This document shows positions 16,245 through 27,963 of a stretch of 64,000 nt of DNA, in pieces. The notes beneath the pieces were generated by a model, which saw nothing but the letters and a program-made list of their open reading frames with translations, did not search any database and was not told the origin of the DNA. How positions within the stretch are numbered: the first letter of the stretch is position 1; each line of letters starts with the position of its first letter. The stretch comes from Mycobacterium sp. (lineage in GTDB: Bacteria > Actinomycetota > Actinomycetes > Mycobacteriales > Mycobacteriaceae): the NCBI GenBank assembly GCA_003987775.1, contig RXJD01000016.1, forward strand, positions 41,947 to 105,946, written 5' to 3'. Both the position numbers and the translations under genes were made by a program.

Positions 16245-17540
16245 GTGTGGGACTTCGAAACGGACCCGGAATACCAGGCCAAGCTGGACTGGGTCGAGAA
16301 ATTCATGGTCGAGGAACTCGAACCGCTCGATCTTGTCGCGCTCGATCCGTACGACAAGCAGAACGCCGAGATGATGGCGATCCTGCGGCCGTTGCAGCAA
16401 CAGGTCAAGGAACAGGGGCTGTGGGCCGCCCATCTGACGCCCAAACTCGGCGGGCAGGGCTTCGGTCAGGTGAAACTCGCGTTGCTCAACGAGATCCTCG
16501 GACGTTCCCGATGGGCGCCGTCGGTATTCGGTTGCCAGGCTCCCGATTCGGGCAACGCCGAGATTCTGGCGCTGTTCGGCACCGAGCAGCAGAAAGCGCG
16601 CTATCTGCAGCCCCTGCTGGACGGCGAAATCACCTCCTGTTACTCAATGACCGAACCACAGGGTGGTTCGGACCCGGGACTGTTCGTCACCTCGGCGACC
16701 CGCGACGGTGACGACTGGATCATCAACGGCGAGAAGCGGTTCTCCACCAACGCAAAACACGCGTCGTTCTTCATCGTTATGGCTGTCACCAATCCGGAGG
16801 GCCGCACGTACGAGAAGATGTCGCTGTTCATCGTGCCGGCCGAGACACCGGGCATCGAGATCATCCGCAATGTCGGTGTGGGCGCCGAATCCTCCAAACG
16901 CGCCACCCACGGCTACGTTCGCTATCGCGACGTCAGGGTGCCCGCCGATCACGTCCTCGGCGGCGAGGGGCAGGCGTTCATGATCGCGCAGACGCGCCTG
17001 GGCGGCGGCCGTATCCACCATGCGATGCGCACAATCGCCTTGGCGCGCCGCGCTTTCGACATGATGTGCGAGCGCGCGGTGTCCCGTCAGACCCGGCACG
17101 GGCGACTGTCCGACTTCCAAATGACCCAGGAGAAGATCGCCGACAGCTGGATCCAGATCGAGCAGTTCCGATTGCTGGTGCTGCGCACCGCGTGGCTGAT
17201 CGACAAACACCACGACTACCAGAAGGTGCGTCGCGATATCGCGGCGGTGAAGGTCGCGATGCCCCAGGTTCTGCACGATGTGGCGCAGCGCGCCCTGCAC
17301 CTGCACGGCGCGCTCGGCGTGTCCGACGAGATGCCGTTCGTCAAGATGCTGGTGGCCGCCGAATCGCTGGGCATCGCCGACGGCGCGACCGAGTTACACA
17401 AGATGACCGTGGCCCGCCGCACCCTGCGCGAATATCAGCCTGTGACAACGCCTTTCCCGTCACAGCACATACCGACGCGCAAGGCCGAAGCGGAGGCGCG
17501 ACTGGCCGCCCGACTGGAGCACTCCATCGCCGAGTTCTGA
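16245..17540 (+). CDS. fadE1: Acyl-CoA dehydrogenase FadE1-like
   Basis: About 431 aa from GTG 16245 (start VWDFETDPEYQ). ATG 16206 would add 13 residues that do not look family-like. Acyl-CoA dehydrogenase signatures are SCYSMTEPQGGSDPG (flavin and acyl binding), RIHHAMRTIALARRAFDMM, and a C-terminal LHGALGVSDEMPF. It performs the FAD-dependent first step of acyl-CoA beta-oxidation; electrons pass to ETF. It follows fgd2 by 62 bp in the same direction, as Rv0132c-Rv0131c. Confidence 0.9.
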   Translation: MWDFETDPEYQAKLDWVEKFMVEELEPLDLVALDPYDKQNAEMMAILRPLQQQVKEQGLWAAHLTPKLGGQGFGQVKLALLNEILGRSRWAPSVFGCQAPDSGNAEILALFGTEQQKARYLQPLLDGEITSCYSMTEPQGGSDPGLFVTSATRDGDDWIINGEKRFSTNAKHASFFIVMAVTNPEGRTYEKMSLFIVPAETPGIEIIRNVGVGAESSKRATHGYVRYRDVRVPADHVLGGEGQAFMIAQTRLGGGRIHHAMRTIALARRAFDMMCERAVSRQTRHGRLSDFQMTQEKIADSWIQIEQFRLLVLRTAWLIDKHHDYQKVRRDIAAVKVAMPQVLHDVAQRALHLHGALGVSDEMPFVKMLVAAESLGIADGATELHKMTVARRTLREYQPVTTPFPSQHIPTRKAEAEARLAARLEHSIAEF

Positions 17541-17617
17541 CGCCCGTATCCCGCGACACTGACATCGGGCACAAGACACGCCGCAGAGTGAGTGCCTGCC
17601 ATCAATCTCGGTGGCGA

Positions 17618-17650
17618 ACCTAGGTGATACCTAGGTGATACCTAGGTGAT
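17618..17650. repeat. Three exact 11-bp tandem repeats spanning the htdZ stop codon
   Basis: ACCTAGGTGAT is repeated three times without spacer (17618-17628, 17629-17639, 17640-17650). Each copy holds the palindrome ACCTAGGT. The leftward htdZ gene ends inside the third copy: its TAG stop is at 17644-17642. The array extends into the gap before the convergent fadE1 gene. Unit size (11) is not a multiple of three, so copy number changes would not extend the protein. Confidence 0.9.
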
Positions 17651-18097
17651 GTAGCGGACGATGCTCTCGGCCACGCAGGCCGGCTTGGCCGACCCTTCGA
17701 TCTCGACGGTCGTGGACACCACCGCCTGCACCGCGCCGTTGCCGACGTCGTCGACGCTGACCAGTGAGCTCGTCGCACGCACCCGCGACCCCACCGGCAC
17801 GGGGGCCGGGAAGCGAACCTTGTTCAGGCCGTAATTGATCGCCAGCTTGATGCCCTTGACGGTGTACATGTCGTGCTGTAGCCGCGGCAGCAGCGAGAGG
17901 GTCATGAACCCATGCGCGATGGTGGTCCCGAACGGCCCCTTCGCGGCTCGTTCCGGGTCCACGTGGATCCACTGGTGGTCACCGGTCGCGTCGGCGAACA
18001 GGTTGACCTCCTCCTGACTGATCGTCACCCAGTCGCTCTGTCCGATGGTCTCCCCCGCCGCCGCGGCGAGGTCGGCGACTGACTCGAAGGTGCGCAT
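17642..18097 (-). CDS. htdZ: (R)-specific enoyl-CoA hydratase, MaoC-like
   Basis: A 151-aa single hot-dog protein. The hydratase 2 motif with catalytic Asp and His is present: FADATGDHQWIHVDPERA, then GPFGTTIAHGFMTLSLLP. It hydrates trans-2-enoyl-CoA to (R)-3-hydroxyacyl-CoA. ATG 18097 follows an AGGAGAGA Shine-Dalgarno; the longer open frame to 18628 is a shadow of the phosphoesterase gene. Length and position equal M. tuberculosis HtdZ (Rv0130). Its last codons read into an 11-bp tandem repeat. Confidence 0.92.
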   Translation of the reverse strand: MRTFESVADLAAAAGETIGQSDWVTISQEEVNLFADATGDHQWIHVDPERAAKGPFGTTIAHGFMTLSLLPRLQHDMYTVKGIKLAINYGLNKVRFPAPVPVGSRVRATSSLVSVDDVGNGAVQAVVSTTVEIEGSAKPACVAESIVRYIT

Positions 18098-18142
18098 GGT
18101 CTCTCCTCTGGTCCTGATGGCGCCCGGGTATGCATAGAACTT

Positions 18143-18655
18143 ATGCGGCTCCTGCTGATCACCGACACCCACGTCCCGAAACGCGCCCGCGACCTCCCTG
18201 CGCCGGTATGGGACGAGGTCGCCGCCGCCGACGTCGTCATCCACGCCGGCGACTGGGTGACGCCGGACCTGCTGGACCGACTCGAGGACGCGTCCGCCCG
18301 GCTGATTGCGTGCTGGGGCAACAACGACGGCGACGAACTGCGGTCCCGGCTGCCCGAGCGCGCGGACGTGGACCTGGGTGGACTGCGCTTCACCGTCGTG
18401 CACGAGACAGGCAGCGCCGCAGGCCGCGACGCGCGGATGTCTCGGCTCTACCCCGAGACCGACGTGCTGGTGTTCGGCCACAGCCACATCCCATGGGACA
18501 CCACCACAAACACCGGACTGAGGCTGCTGAACCCGGGCTCGCCGACCGATCGGCGCCGGCAACCGTTCTGCACGTACATGACGGCCACGGTGGACCAGGC
18601 CAGCGCCCAGCTCGACGTGACGCTGCATCAGCTCCCTGCGGTGCGCCGGGAATAA
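18143..18655 (+). CDS. YfcE/MJ0936-type metallophosphoesterase
   Basis: A 170-aa calcineurin-fold phosphodiesterase. Metal ligands occur in the expected order: DTHVP (Asp-x-His), HAGDW, GNNDGD, VVHE and GHSH. Members hydrolyse phosphodiesters with Mn2+ or Ni2+ in the cytosol; the natural substrate is usually unknown. It starts 45 bp from the divergent htdZ gene and ends just before the MarR operator, so it may or may not be read through into the MarR-ABC unit. Confidence 0.88.
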   Translation: MRLLLITDTHVPKRARDLPAPVWDEVAAADVVIHAGDWVTPDLLDRLEDASARLIACWGNNDGDELRSRLPERADVDLGGLRFTVVHETGSAAGRDARMSRLYPETDVLVFGHSHIPWDTTTNTGLRLLNPGSPTDRRRQPFCTYMTATVDQASAQLDVTLHQLPAVRRE

Positions 18656-18676
18656 ATAGCTCGGCTACAGAGCTAT
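18656..18676. promoter_or_regulatory. MarR operator over a leaderless promoter
   Basis: A perfect inverted repeat ATAGCTC-N7-GAGCTAT. Its right arm overlaps TATTAT (18674-18679), a strong -10 that ends 5 bases before GTG 18685. Binding of the MarR protein would shut off its own operon; release by a drug-like ligand would induce the ABC exporter. Binding itself is inferred. Confidence 0.7.
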
Positions 18677-18684
18677 TATGGACC

Positions 18685-19140
18685 GTGGTGGAAACCAAGA
18701 CCGATGTGGTCGCTGACCTGCCGCGGATCCTCGGCAGGTTCCGTCGTCAACTGCGCCGGGCCGCAGGCACCGGATATCCGGCCGGGCGGCTCTCCGAGTC
18801 GCAGGCCGAATTGTTGCGCCTCGTCTCGCACCGCCCGGGAGTGTCGGTCAGCGTCGCCGCCGCCGAATTGGGCCTCGTGCCCAACACCGCCTCCACCCTG
18901 GTGTCCAAGCTGTCCTGCGCGGGATTGCTGGAACGGACGGCGGACCCGGACGACCGACGGGTGAGCCGGCTGCGGCTCACCGAATCGGCTCAGCACGTGA
19001 TGGACGCGACGGCGGCAACGCGCCGTGCCGTGCTCGCCGACCTGGTCGATGAGCTTGACGACGACCAGATCGGGGTATTGGCCAAGGGGCTGGAGGTGCT
19101 CGAAGAGATGACCAGGAAGCTGCAGGAGCGATGCACATGA
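18685..19140 (+). CDS. MarR-family transcriptional regulator
   Basis: A 151-aa winged-helix regulator. The recognition region is VSVSVAAAELGLVPNTASTL followed by VSKL, and the wing is TADPDDRRVSRLRLTESA, with the DxRxxR-like DDRR motif of the family. Flanking helices form the dimer. GTG 18685 fits a leaderless transcript (TATTAT at 18674-18679). It overlaps the ABC ATPase start by ATGA, so regulator, ATPase and permease form one operon, a common arrangement for drug-efflux systems. Confidence 0.9.
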   Translation: MVETKTDVVADLPRILGRFRRQLRRAAGTGYPAGRLSESQAELLRLVSHRPGVSVSVAAAELGLVPNTASTLVSKLSCAGLLERTADPDDRRVSRLRLTESAQHVMDATAATRRAVLADLVDELDDDQIGVLAKGLEVLEEMTRKLQERCT

Positions 19141-19937
19141 CAGACGCAATCGATTGCCGGCACCTGACCTATCGCTATGGCCAGCACACGGCCGTCGACG
19201 ACGTGACTTTCACGGTGCGGCCAGGCGAGACCATGGGTCTGCTCGGCCCCAACGGTGCCGGCAAGACCACGGTGGTAAGGGTGCTGACCACTCTGGCGCC
19301 GGTCCAGCACGGCGAACTGCGCATCTTCGGACTGGATGCGAAAAGCCAGACGATCGATATACGAAGCAATATCGGCTATGTGCCACAACAACTTTCCATT
19401 GAGACGACGTTGACCGGCCGGCAGAACGTGACCTGGTTCGCCAGGCTGTACGGCGTCCCGCGGGCCGAGCGGACCCAGCGTGTTGAACAGGCGCTGGCCG
19501 CGATGGATCTGCTCGATGTGGCCGACAAGCCCGCATCCAGCTACTCCGGCGGCATGGTGCGCCGTCTGGAAGTGGCGCAGGCCCTGGTCAACCGCCCCTC
19601 GCTACTGGTGCTGGACGAACCGACCGTCGGCCTGGACCCCATCGCACGCGACGGTGTCTGGACGCAGGTCCGCCGGATGCAGGAGCAGTTCGGCATGACT
19701 GTGCTGTTGACCACCCACTACATGGAAGAAGCGGACGCATTGTGCGACCGGGTCGCACTGATGCATCGCGGCGCACTGCAGGCCGTGGGCAGCCCTGAGG
19801 AGTTGAAGGCGGCCCTGTCGCCGGAGGCCACGCTCGAAGATGTCTTCCGCCACTATTCGTCGGCCGGTCTCACCCAAGACTCGTCAGATATCAGCGAAAT
19901 CCGGGCCGTCAGAAGGGTGGCCCGCCGTGTCGGTTGA
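19137..19937 (+). CDS. ABC exporter ATP-binding protein (DrrA-like)
   Basis: A 266-aa nucleotide-binding subunit. Walker A is GPNGAGKTT, the Q-loop is GYVPQQ, the signature is YSGGM, Walker B is LLVLDEP, and the switch His is in TTHYMEEAD. The C-terminal extension after LEDVFRHYSS resembles DrrA/ABC-2-type ATPases. It powers the permease encoded next. ATG 19137 overlaps the MarR stop; ATG 19131 is an alternative. Confidence 0.94.
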   Translation: MTDAIDCRHLTYRYGQHTAVDDVTFTVRPGETMGLLGPNGAGKTTVVRVLTTLAPVQHGELRIFGLDAKSQTIDIRSNIGYVPQQLSIETTLTGRQNVTWFARLYGVPRAERTQRVEQALAAMDLLDVADKPASSYSGGMVRRLEVAQALVNRPSLLVLDEPTVGLDPIARDGVWTQVRRMQEQFGMTVLLTTHYMEEADALCDRVALMHRGALQAVGSPEELKAALSPEATLEDVFRHYSSAGLTQDSSDISEIRAVRRVARRVG

Positions 19938-20751
19938 TCACACCCCCCCAGTCACCTTCGAACTGGTTCGCGCTCCACACGGATTGGACAGGGCCAGAGC
20001 GACATTGAGCCGCATCGGCGCGTTCGCGATCGTGGAACTGCAGAAGTTGCGGCACGACCGGACCGAGCTCGTGATGAGGATGGTGCAGCCAGCGCTGTGG
20101 CTGCTGATCTTCGGCACCACCTTCAGCCACCTGCGCGTGATCGACACCGGCAACGTCAGCTATCAGGCGTTCCTGGCCCCCGGCATCATCGCCCAGTCGG
20201 CATTGTTCATCTCAATTTTCTATGGCATACAGATCATCTGGGACCGTGATTCGGGCGTCCTGGCAAAGCTGATGGTGACGCCGGCGCCCGCCTCGGCCCT
20301 GATCACCGGCAAGTCGTTCGCTGCCGGGGTGCGGTCGGTGGCACAGGTGGTCGGCGTGCTGGCGCTGGCCTACGCGACAGGCATCGGGCTTACCGTGAAT
20401 CCGCTGCGGATTCTGGCGGCAATGGTCGTCGTCATGCTCGGCGCGGCGTTCTTCGCCTGCCTGTCAATGACATTGGCCGGTCTGGTGCGTAACCGTGATC
20501 GCCTGATGGGTATCGGTCAGGCCATCACCATGCCACTGTTCTTCGCCTCCAATGCGCTGTATCCGGTTGACGTCATGCCGGGCTGGTTGCATGCCCTGAG
20601 CAAGGTCAACCCGCTCAGCTACGAGGTCGACGTGCTGCGCGCGCTGTTGATCGGCACCCCATTTCACCTCGTGGACGTCATCGTGCTGCTGGTGGCGCCG
20701 ATCGTCGGAATCGTCACCGCGTCAACATTTTTGCGGCGCCTCGTCGCATAG
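19927..20751 (+). CDS. ABC-2 type permease
   Basis: A 274-aa integral membrane protein with about six hydrophobic segments (for example PALWLLIFGTTF, APGIIAQSALFISIFYGI, ILAAMVVVMLGAAFFACLSM, LVDVIVLLVAPIVGIVTAST). The segment AITMPLFFASNALYPVDVMP is the conserved ABC-2 pattern (PLxFxSNALYPxxxMP). GTG 19927 overlaps the ATPase gene by 11 bases. With the ATPase it probably exports a hydrophobic toxic compound under MarR control. Confidence 0.92.
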   Translation: MSVDHTPPVTFELVRAPHGLDRARATLSRIGAFAIVELQKLRHDRTELVMRMVQPALWLLIFGTTFSHLRVIDTGNVSYQAFLAPGIIAQSALFISIFYGIQIIWDRDSGVLAKLMVTPAPASALITGKSFAAGVRSVAQVVGVLALAYATGIGLTVNPLRILAAMVVVMLGAAFFACLSMTLAGLVRNRDRLMGIGQAITMPLFFASNALYPVDVMPGWLHALSKVNPLSYEVDVLRALLIGTPFHLVDVIVLLVAPIVGIVTASTFLRRLVA

Positions 20752-20880
20752 CGCATTCAGCGGCGTACCAAAAGGCGACGATACCCTTCCGGTGGCCATT
20801 CGTTACCCGACGGTGACCGGCTGAACTGGTATCCGGCCCGACTCCCAATCGTTAGCCAACCGCGACAAAGTTCTCCGGCC

Positions 20881-20914
20881 ACGACGGGCTCGCCGGGCCC
20901 GTCGTCTGTGTTTC
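20881..20914 (+). terminator. Hairpin between the ABC operon and fbpC
   Basis: ACGACGGGC (20881-20889) pairs perfectly with GCCCGTCGT (20897-20905) around a 7-base loop, followed by CTGTGTTTC. It lies 130 bp after the permease stop and 67 bp before the fbpC start. It probably ends ABC transcripts, leaving fbpC to its own promoter; it could instead be part of the fbpC leader. The rest of the 220-bp gap shows nothing further I can support. Confidence 0.5.
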
Positions 20915-20950
20915 ACTCGCCCAAGAACAGATTCCACGAGTGGCAGATGA

Positions 20951-22012
<1,062 letters not shown>

Positions 22013-22031
22013 CGGGTTGCCACCAGAGCCA

Positions 22032-22077
22032 CATCGGCAGCAGCGCTACGGCCAGCGCTGCTGCCGATGTTCCTTTT
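22032..22077 (+). terminator. Strong terminator after fbpC
   Basis: CATCGGCAGCAGCGCT (22032-22047) and its exact complement (22054-22069) form a 16-bp stem with a 6-base loop, followed by TTCCTTTTC. This is a near-ideal intrinsic terminator for fbpC. Being symmetric, it may also stop the convergent DUF1275 transcript that ends at 22100, though the tail is poorer in that direction. Confidence 0.85.
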
Positions 22078-22099
22078 CGGAAGGTAGCAGCGCCCCCGA

Positions 22100-22780
22100 T
22101 TAATCCAGCAACCCGCGGCGGTCGGCGTGCAGGTAGGTGTAACACGTGGTCACCAGACACACGACCGCGGCGACACCGAGCATCTGAGTGCCGCTGACCA
22201 CCAAGCTGATCGCCCCTCCGATCGCCGCGCCCAGCATGAACGTCGCGAGCATCATGAAGTAGCCGAACCAGTCCTCGATCCGCCCCCCGGCCATGTGACG
22301 TTCGATGCCCTGGCCCATTTTCACCAGCGTGCCCGTCACGTAACTCAGCGGAATCGACACTTCGCCGTCCTTGACGAAAGAAGTGTTCAGCGCACCGATC
22401 CCGAAGACCACGAACATGATCGGCACGAAATCGAGCAGGGTCTGCTCCCACCCGCCCAGCACGATATCGAGGGCCGTCGCGAACACCAGACAAAAGGTGG
22501 TCAGCACCGTCGGACCATGCGGGTGCTCAGCCCAGAACCGGCGCCGGCACACCGACGAGACGATCACCCCGGCCACGAAACACAGCAGCAGCGTGCCCGC
22601 ACTCAATGACAGGGTCACGTCGTCCCGGAACACCCCCAGCACGGCACGCTGGGCATTTCCGGTCATGAACGTGACGAAGTACCCCTCCGAGTGGGTGAAT
22701 GCGGTGGCTCCGAGCACCCCGGCCAATGCGGCCAGCACCCAGGCCAGTCTCGCTTCGCTGTCGTACATCTCTTTCTGCAC
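22100..22780 (-). CDS. DUF1275 (YoaK-like) membrane protein
   Basis: A 226-aa protein with about six membrane segments. It carries the DUF1275 hallmark FVTFMTGNAQRAVLG after the first helix and a second-half SYVTGTLVKMGQGIE repeat of the same motif. The family is of unknown function, sometimes described as small transporters. It is read in the same direction as mak and treS, but 60 bp downstream of mak. Its position corresponds to Rv0128, though I do not claim homology. Confidence 0.82.
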   Translation of the reverse strand: MQKEMYDSEARLAWVLAALAGVLGATAFTHSEGYFVTFMTGNAQRAVLGVFRDDVTLSLSAGTLLLCFVAGVIVSSVCRRRFWAEHPHGPTVLTTFCLVFATALDIVLGGWEQTLLDFVPIMFVVFGIGALNTSFVKDGEVSIPLSYVTGTLVKMGQGIERHMAGGRIEDWFGYFMMLATFMLGAAIGGAISLVVSGTQMLGVAAVVCLVTTCYTYLHADRRGLLD

Positions 22781-22840
22781 ACGAGCATGCTTCCAGAGCG
22801 ACGCGACTTGGGCACCCCAAAGGGCATAGCCGACCTCGAG

Positions 22841-24198
22841 TCAGGCCGTCGTCAGACGTGCGATCGAGCGCAGCGGTATCGGCAGCCAGGTAGGCCGGTG
22901 CCGTGCCTCGTATCCGGTCTCGTAGACCGCCTTGTCGAGCTCATACGCGGCCAGCAGCAGCGCCGAATCGCGCGGGTCGATCCCGGACGCGGCCGCGTAG
23001 CCGTCGCAGAACGCGGTGCGGTTGCGCTCGACCCATTCCCGGGCCCGCGCCGCCTTCTGCTTGTCCGCCGCGTTCTCCACCAACGGCCCGTAGGCCGCGT
23101 ACTCGAAGGACCGCAACACCCCGGCGACGTCGCGTAACGGTGAATCCGGTGCACGCCGCTCCTTCAGCGGCTGGCCCGGCTCACCTTCGAAGTCGATCAG
23201 CACCCAGCTCTCCGGGGTTCGCAGCACCTGTCCCAGGTGCAGGTCGCCGTGCACCCGCTGCACGGTGATCTGCTCGTCGGCCAGCTTGCCGAACCGCTCC
23301 TCGATTGTCGCGGCGTACTGCTCGAGTTCAGGCACCGTGGCCACGGCCGCGCTGAGCCGCGACAGCACATGGTCCAGCGGAAAGACCGTCTGCGACGTCC
23401 CGAGGGTCTCGGCCAGGGTGGCGTGCACCGACGCCACCGCCTCGCCGAGCCGATAGGACTCGCCGGCGAAGTCACCGCCGACCTCATGGGCGTAGAGGTC
23501 ACCCTCGGCAAACAGATCGCGGACGCTGGCGGTGGCCATCGCCCAGCCCTCGGCCGCGTTGGCCGCGAACGCGGTGACCATGCCCAACGGCGACGACGCG
23601 TCCGGATCGCCCGCCGCGCCCACCTCGTAGGCGCCGAGCAACTTCGCGACGTGCGTGTTGCCCGCGCGGCCGAGCACCCGGTTGAGCTCGATGTCGGGGT
23701 TGATACCGGGGCTGACCCGCCGGAACACCTTGAAGATGGCGCAGGGTGCCCGGTCGAAGATCACGCTGGTGTTGCTCTGCTCGGCGTCCGAGACCCGCGG
23801 ATAGGCGTCCAGCGGCAATCCGGCGCCGGGCTCTTTGGAGAACCTGACCTGGCTTTCGGACTCGCCCCGCACGGCCGCGGAGTCGATCAGCGACAGCAGG
23901 AACTGCGCGGCCGACGGGTCGTACAGCGCGTCGAATGCCGTGTGATCTTCGGCCGAACCGATGGTGGCCAGGGTGCTGTACTCGGTGACCGGCTCGGTGT
24001 CCCAGCCCACGATCACCTGGTAGCGCTCGGTGAAGCCGTCGGCATAACCGACGTCGACCAGCACCAGGTCCAGGTTCGTGCGCAGCGGGACCACCAGCGA
24101 TACGTCGGCGGTGGACAGTTGCCGGTTGCGCCCGGCGTACCACCGTTGCTGGGGGAGCCAGTCCGCCCAGGGGAGGTTTGCGGGCATTGTCGGGCGGG

Positions 24199-24202
<4 letters not shown>
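22841..24202 (-). CDS. mak: Maltokinase
   Basis: A 453-aa kinase that phosphorylates maltose to maltose-1-phosphate with ATP, feeding GlgE in the trehalose-to-alpha-glucan pathway. Aminoglycoside-phosphotransferase-like motifs are visible: the catalytic loop [11 protein letters not shown] and the metal-binding [15 protein letters not shown]. The N-terminal cap begins [16 protein letters not shown] as in mycobacterial Mak (455 aa in M. tuberculosis). ATG 24202 overlaps the treS stop (ATGA); the longer frame to 24670 is discarded because it lies within treS. Confidence 0.95.
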
Positions 24203-26001
<1,799 letters not shown>

Positions 26002-26102
26002 GATGCCACGGGTACCCGACGCACCTGGTTAAGAATCACCCGAAGCAACCCGACTCCGAACACGACGGTGAATCACGGCCAGCGCCAAACGAATTGACTC
26101 GA

Positions 26103-27167
26103 TCAGGCCGGAGGACCCTCCGCCAGGGTCACGTTCTCGGTGCGGGCGACCCCGGTTTTGGTGGTGAAGCTGATCGAAACCATGTCGCCCGGGTGGTGCC
26201 CGTTGAGCGCATCGGACATCGCGGTGGCCGAGTTGATCGGGACACCGTCAAGGGCGGTGATGATGTCACCGTTGGAAATCCCCGCCGCCGCGGCAGGAGC
26301 GTTGCCGACGACGCGCTGGACCCGTGCGCCGCTGCCGTTGTTGTCGACGACACCGAGGCCGAGGAAGGCCGTGGGGCCGACGTGCACGGTGGGCGACCCG
26401 CCGCCGGACCGGATGTTGTTGGCGATGCTCATCGCCGTCCCGATCGGAATGGCGAAGCCCTGACCGCCCTGCGACATCTGGAAGTTCTCGGTCGCCGCGG
26501 TGTTCATACCGACCACCTGACCCGCGCCGTTGACGACCGGCCCACCGGAGTCGCCGGGCTGGATCGCGCCGTCGAACTGGATCAGTCCGTTGAGGGTCTC
26601 GGCGGCCCCGGTCAAGGAGTCGGACGCCTGCACGGTCTGGTTGACGGCCAGCACCCTGCCGGCGACAGCGCGCGGAGTACCACCCTGGCCACCGGTGTTG
26701 CCCATGGCCACGACCGGCTCACCCACGCTGACGCCGCCACCGATGGAGGCGGTGGGCAGACCGCCGGCCCCGCGCAGCTGCAACACCGCGACATCCTGGG
26801 TGCGGTCATACCCGACGACGTCCACGCCGTACGTGCGTCCGTCGCCGACGCTGAAGGCGCTGATGTCGGTGGCGCCCGAGATGACGTGGTTGTTGGTCAG
26901 CACGACGCCGTTGGGGTCGATGACGATGCCGGTGCCGGCTCCCACCGCGTTGTTGTAGCCCAGCTTGGTGTTGATGTTGACCACCTGCGGACCGACCTGG
27001 CCGACAAGCGCCGACGGGTCGAGTGGCACCGCCGGGAACTGCTTGTACGGCGCAGCCTGGGCGGGCGCCGGAGGCGTTGCCAGACCCAGTCCGCAGACCA
27101 TTCCCACAACGGCCATGACCGCAACCGGCCATGACCACCTGAATGAACGGTGGCGCGTTTTGCTCAT
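26103..27167 (-). CDS. pepA: Secreted trypsin-like serine protease PepA with PDZ domain
   Basis: A 354-aa HtrA-like protein. The signal peptide ends near AQA-APYKQF. Catalytic triad residues occur in LTNNHVISG (His), DRTQDVAVLQL (Asp) and QPGDSGGPVV (Ser). The C-terminal PDZ domain starts near GLGVVDNNGSGARVQRV. It acts outside the membrane, probably in envelope protein quality control. ATG 27167 follows an AGGAGG Shine-Dalgarno eight bases upstream. Corresponds to Rv0125 (355 aa); the gap to treS is about 100 bp. Confidence 0.95.
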   Translation of the reverse strand: MSKTRHRSFRWSWPVAVMAVVGMVCGLGLATPPAPAQAAPYKQFPAVPLDPSALVGQVGPQVVNINTKLGYNNAVGAGTGIVIDPNGVVLTNNHVISGATDISAFSVGDGRTYGVDVVGYDRTQDVAVLQLRGAGGLPTASIGGGVSVGEPVVAMGNTGGQGGTPRAVAGRVLAVNQTVQASDSLTGAAETLNGLIQFDGAIQPGDSGGPVVNGAGQVVGMNTAATENFQMSQGGQGFAIPIGTAMSIANNIRSGGGSPTVHVGPTAFLGLGVVDNNGSGARVQRVVGNAPAAAAGISNGDIITALDGVPINSATAMSDALNGHHPGDMVSISFTTKTGVARTENVTLAEGPPA

Positions 27168-27384
27168 CCGGTAATCCTCCTGCGTCGGGCTAATAGTCAT
27201 ATTGTCCCAGCCGTAAGGTCCGGGCGGCGGCGCTGTCTGGGACCACCGTAATCCAGATACCCATTTAAACGGTGGTCAGGCACCAATTCGGCGAAATGCC
27301 GGATCGCATCCGAGTCAAATGGGCACCGAGTTAAAAACAGCCTAAGCCGACGGACCCGCTAACGGCCTAATCCAATAGGCCGGT

Positions 27385-27400
27385 GGTGACTTACGTCACC
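27385..27400. promoter_or_regulatory. Palindrome upstream of the F420/PPOX gene
   Basis: GGTGAC-TTAC-GTCACC is an exact inverted repeat, 30 bp before GTG 27430 and just upstream of TAAGCT (27418-27423), a plausible leaderless -10. It lies in the 262-bp divergent gap with pepA, which otherwise holds AT-rich patches (27265-27275, 27330-27345) but no further element I can name. Confidence 0.45.
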
Positions 27401-27429
27401 GGGTAATGCGCCGGTTCTAAGCTGGTGGC

Positions 27430-27828
27430 GTGGACGCCCGGGCCTGGTTCGCTCGATCCCCGGTGGCGCGGCTGGCGACTGTGGCGCCTGACGGAATACC
27501 GCACCTGGTGCCGGTGGTGTTCGCGGTCGACGGGGACGTCGTCTACACCGCGGTCGATGCCAAGCCCAAGAAACACCAGCGGCTGCGCCGGCTCGCCAAC
27601 ATCGAGCACAACCCGGCGGTCAGCCTGCTCGCCGACCACTACGCCGAGGATTGGACGCAATTGTGGTGGGTGCGCGTTGACGGCACCGCCACCGTCGCGG
27701 CCGACGGCCCCGCACTGCACACGGGTTACCGGTTGCTGCGCGCGAAATATCCGCAGTACCAATCTGTTCCGTTGGACGGGCCGGTCATCACCGTGACCGC
27801 AACGCGCTGGTCCAGCTGGCACGCCTGA
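27430..27828 (+). CDS. PPOX-class F420-dependent oxidoreductase (TIGR03668-like)
   Basis: A 132-aa split-barrel flavin/deazaflavin-binding protein. Segments [20 protein letters not shown] and [20 protein letters not shown] are characteristic of this F420-binding family, and [12 protein letters not shown] follows. GTG 27430 fits a leaderless transcript. Corresponds to Rv0121c in M. tuberculosis. The physiological substrate is unknown. It is co-directional with fusA2, 135 bp upstream of it. Confidence 0.88.
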   Translation: MDARAWFARSPVARLATVAPDGIPHLVPVVFAVDGDVVYTAVDAKPKKHQRLRRLANIEHNPAVSLLADHYAEDWTQLWWVRVDGTATVAADGPALHTGYRLLRAKYPQYQSVPLDGPVITVTATRWSSWHA

Positions 27829-27963
27829 CGTAGCAGTGACATAGGGGCGCCCCCGACCCTTGTGCTGGGCCGCGGTTGGGAGAAAAGTTGCTCGTGCGTC
27901 CTGTGGGCTGGATCACGCCGCGTACGGGAGTCGGCGGCACCCCGGGAGAACTGGAGGATTGTC

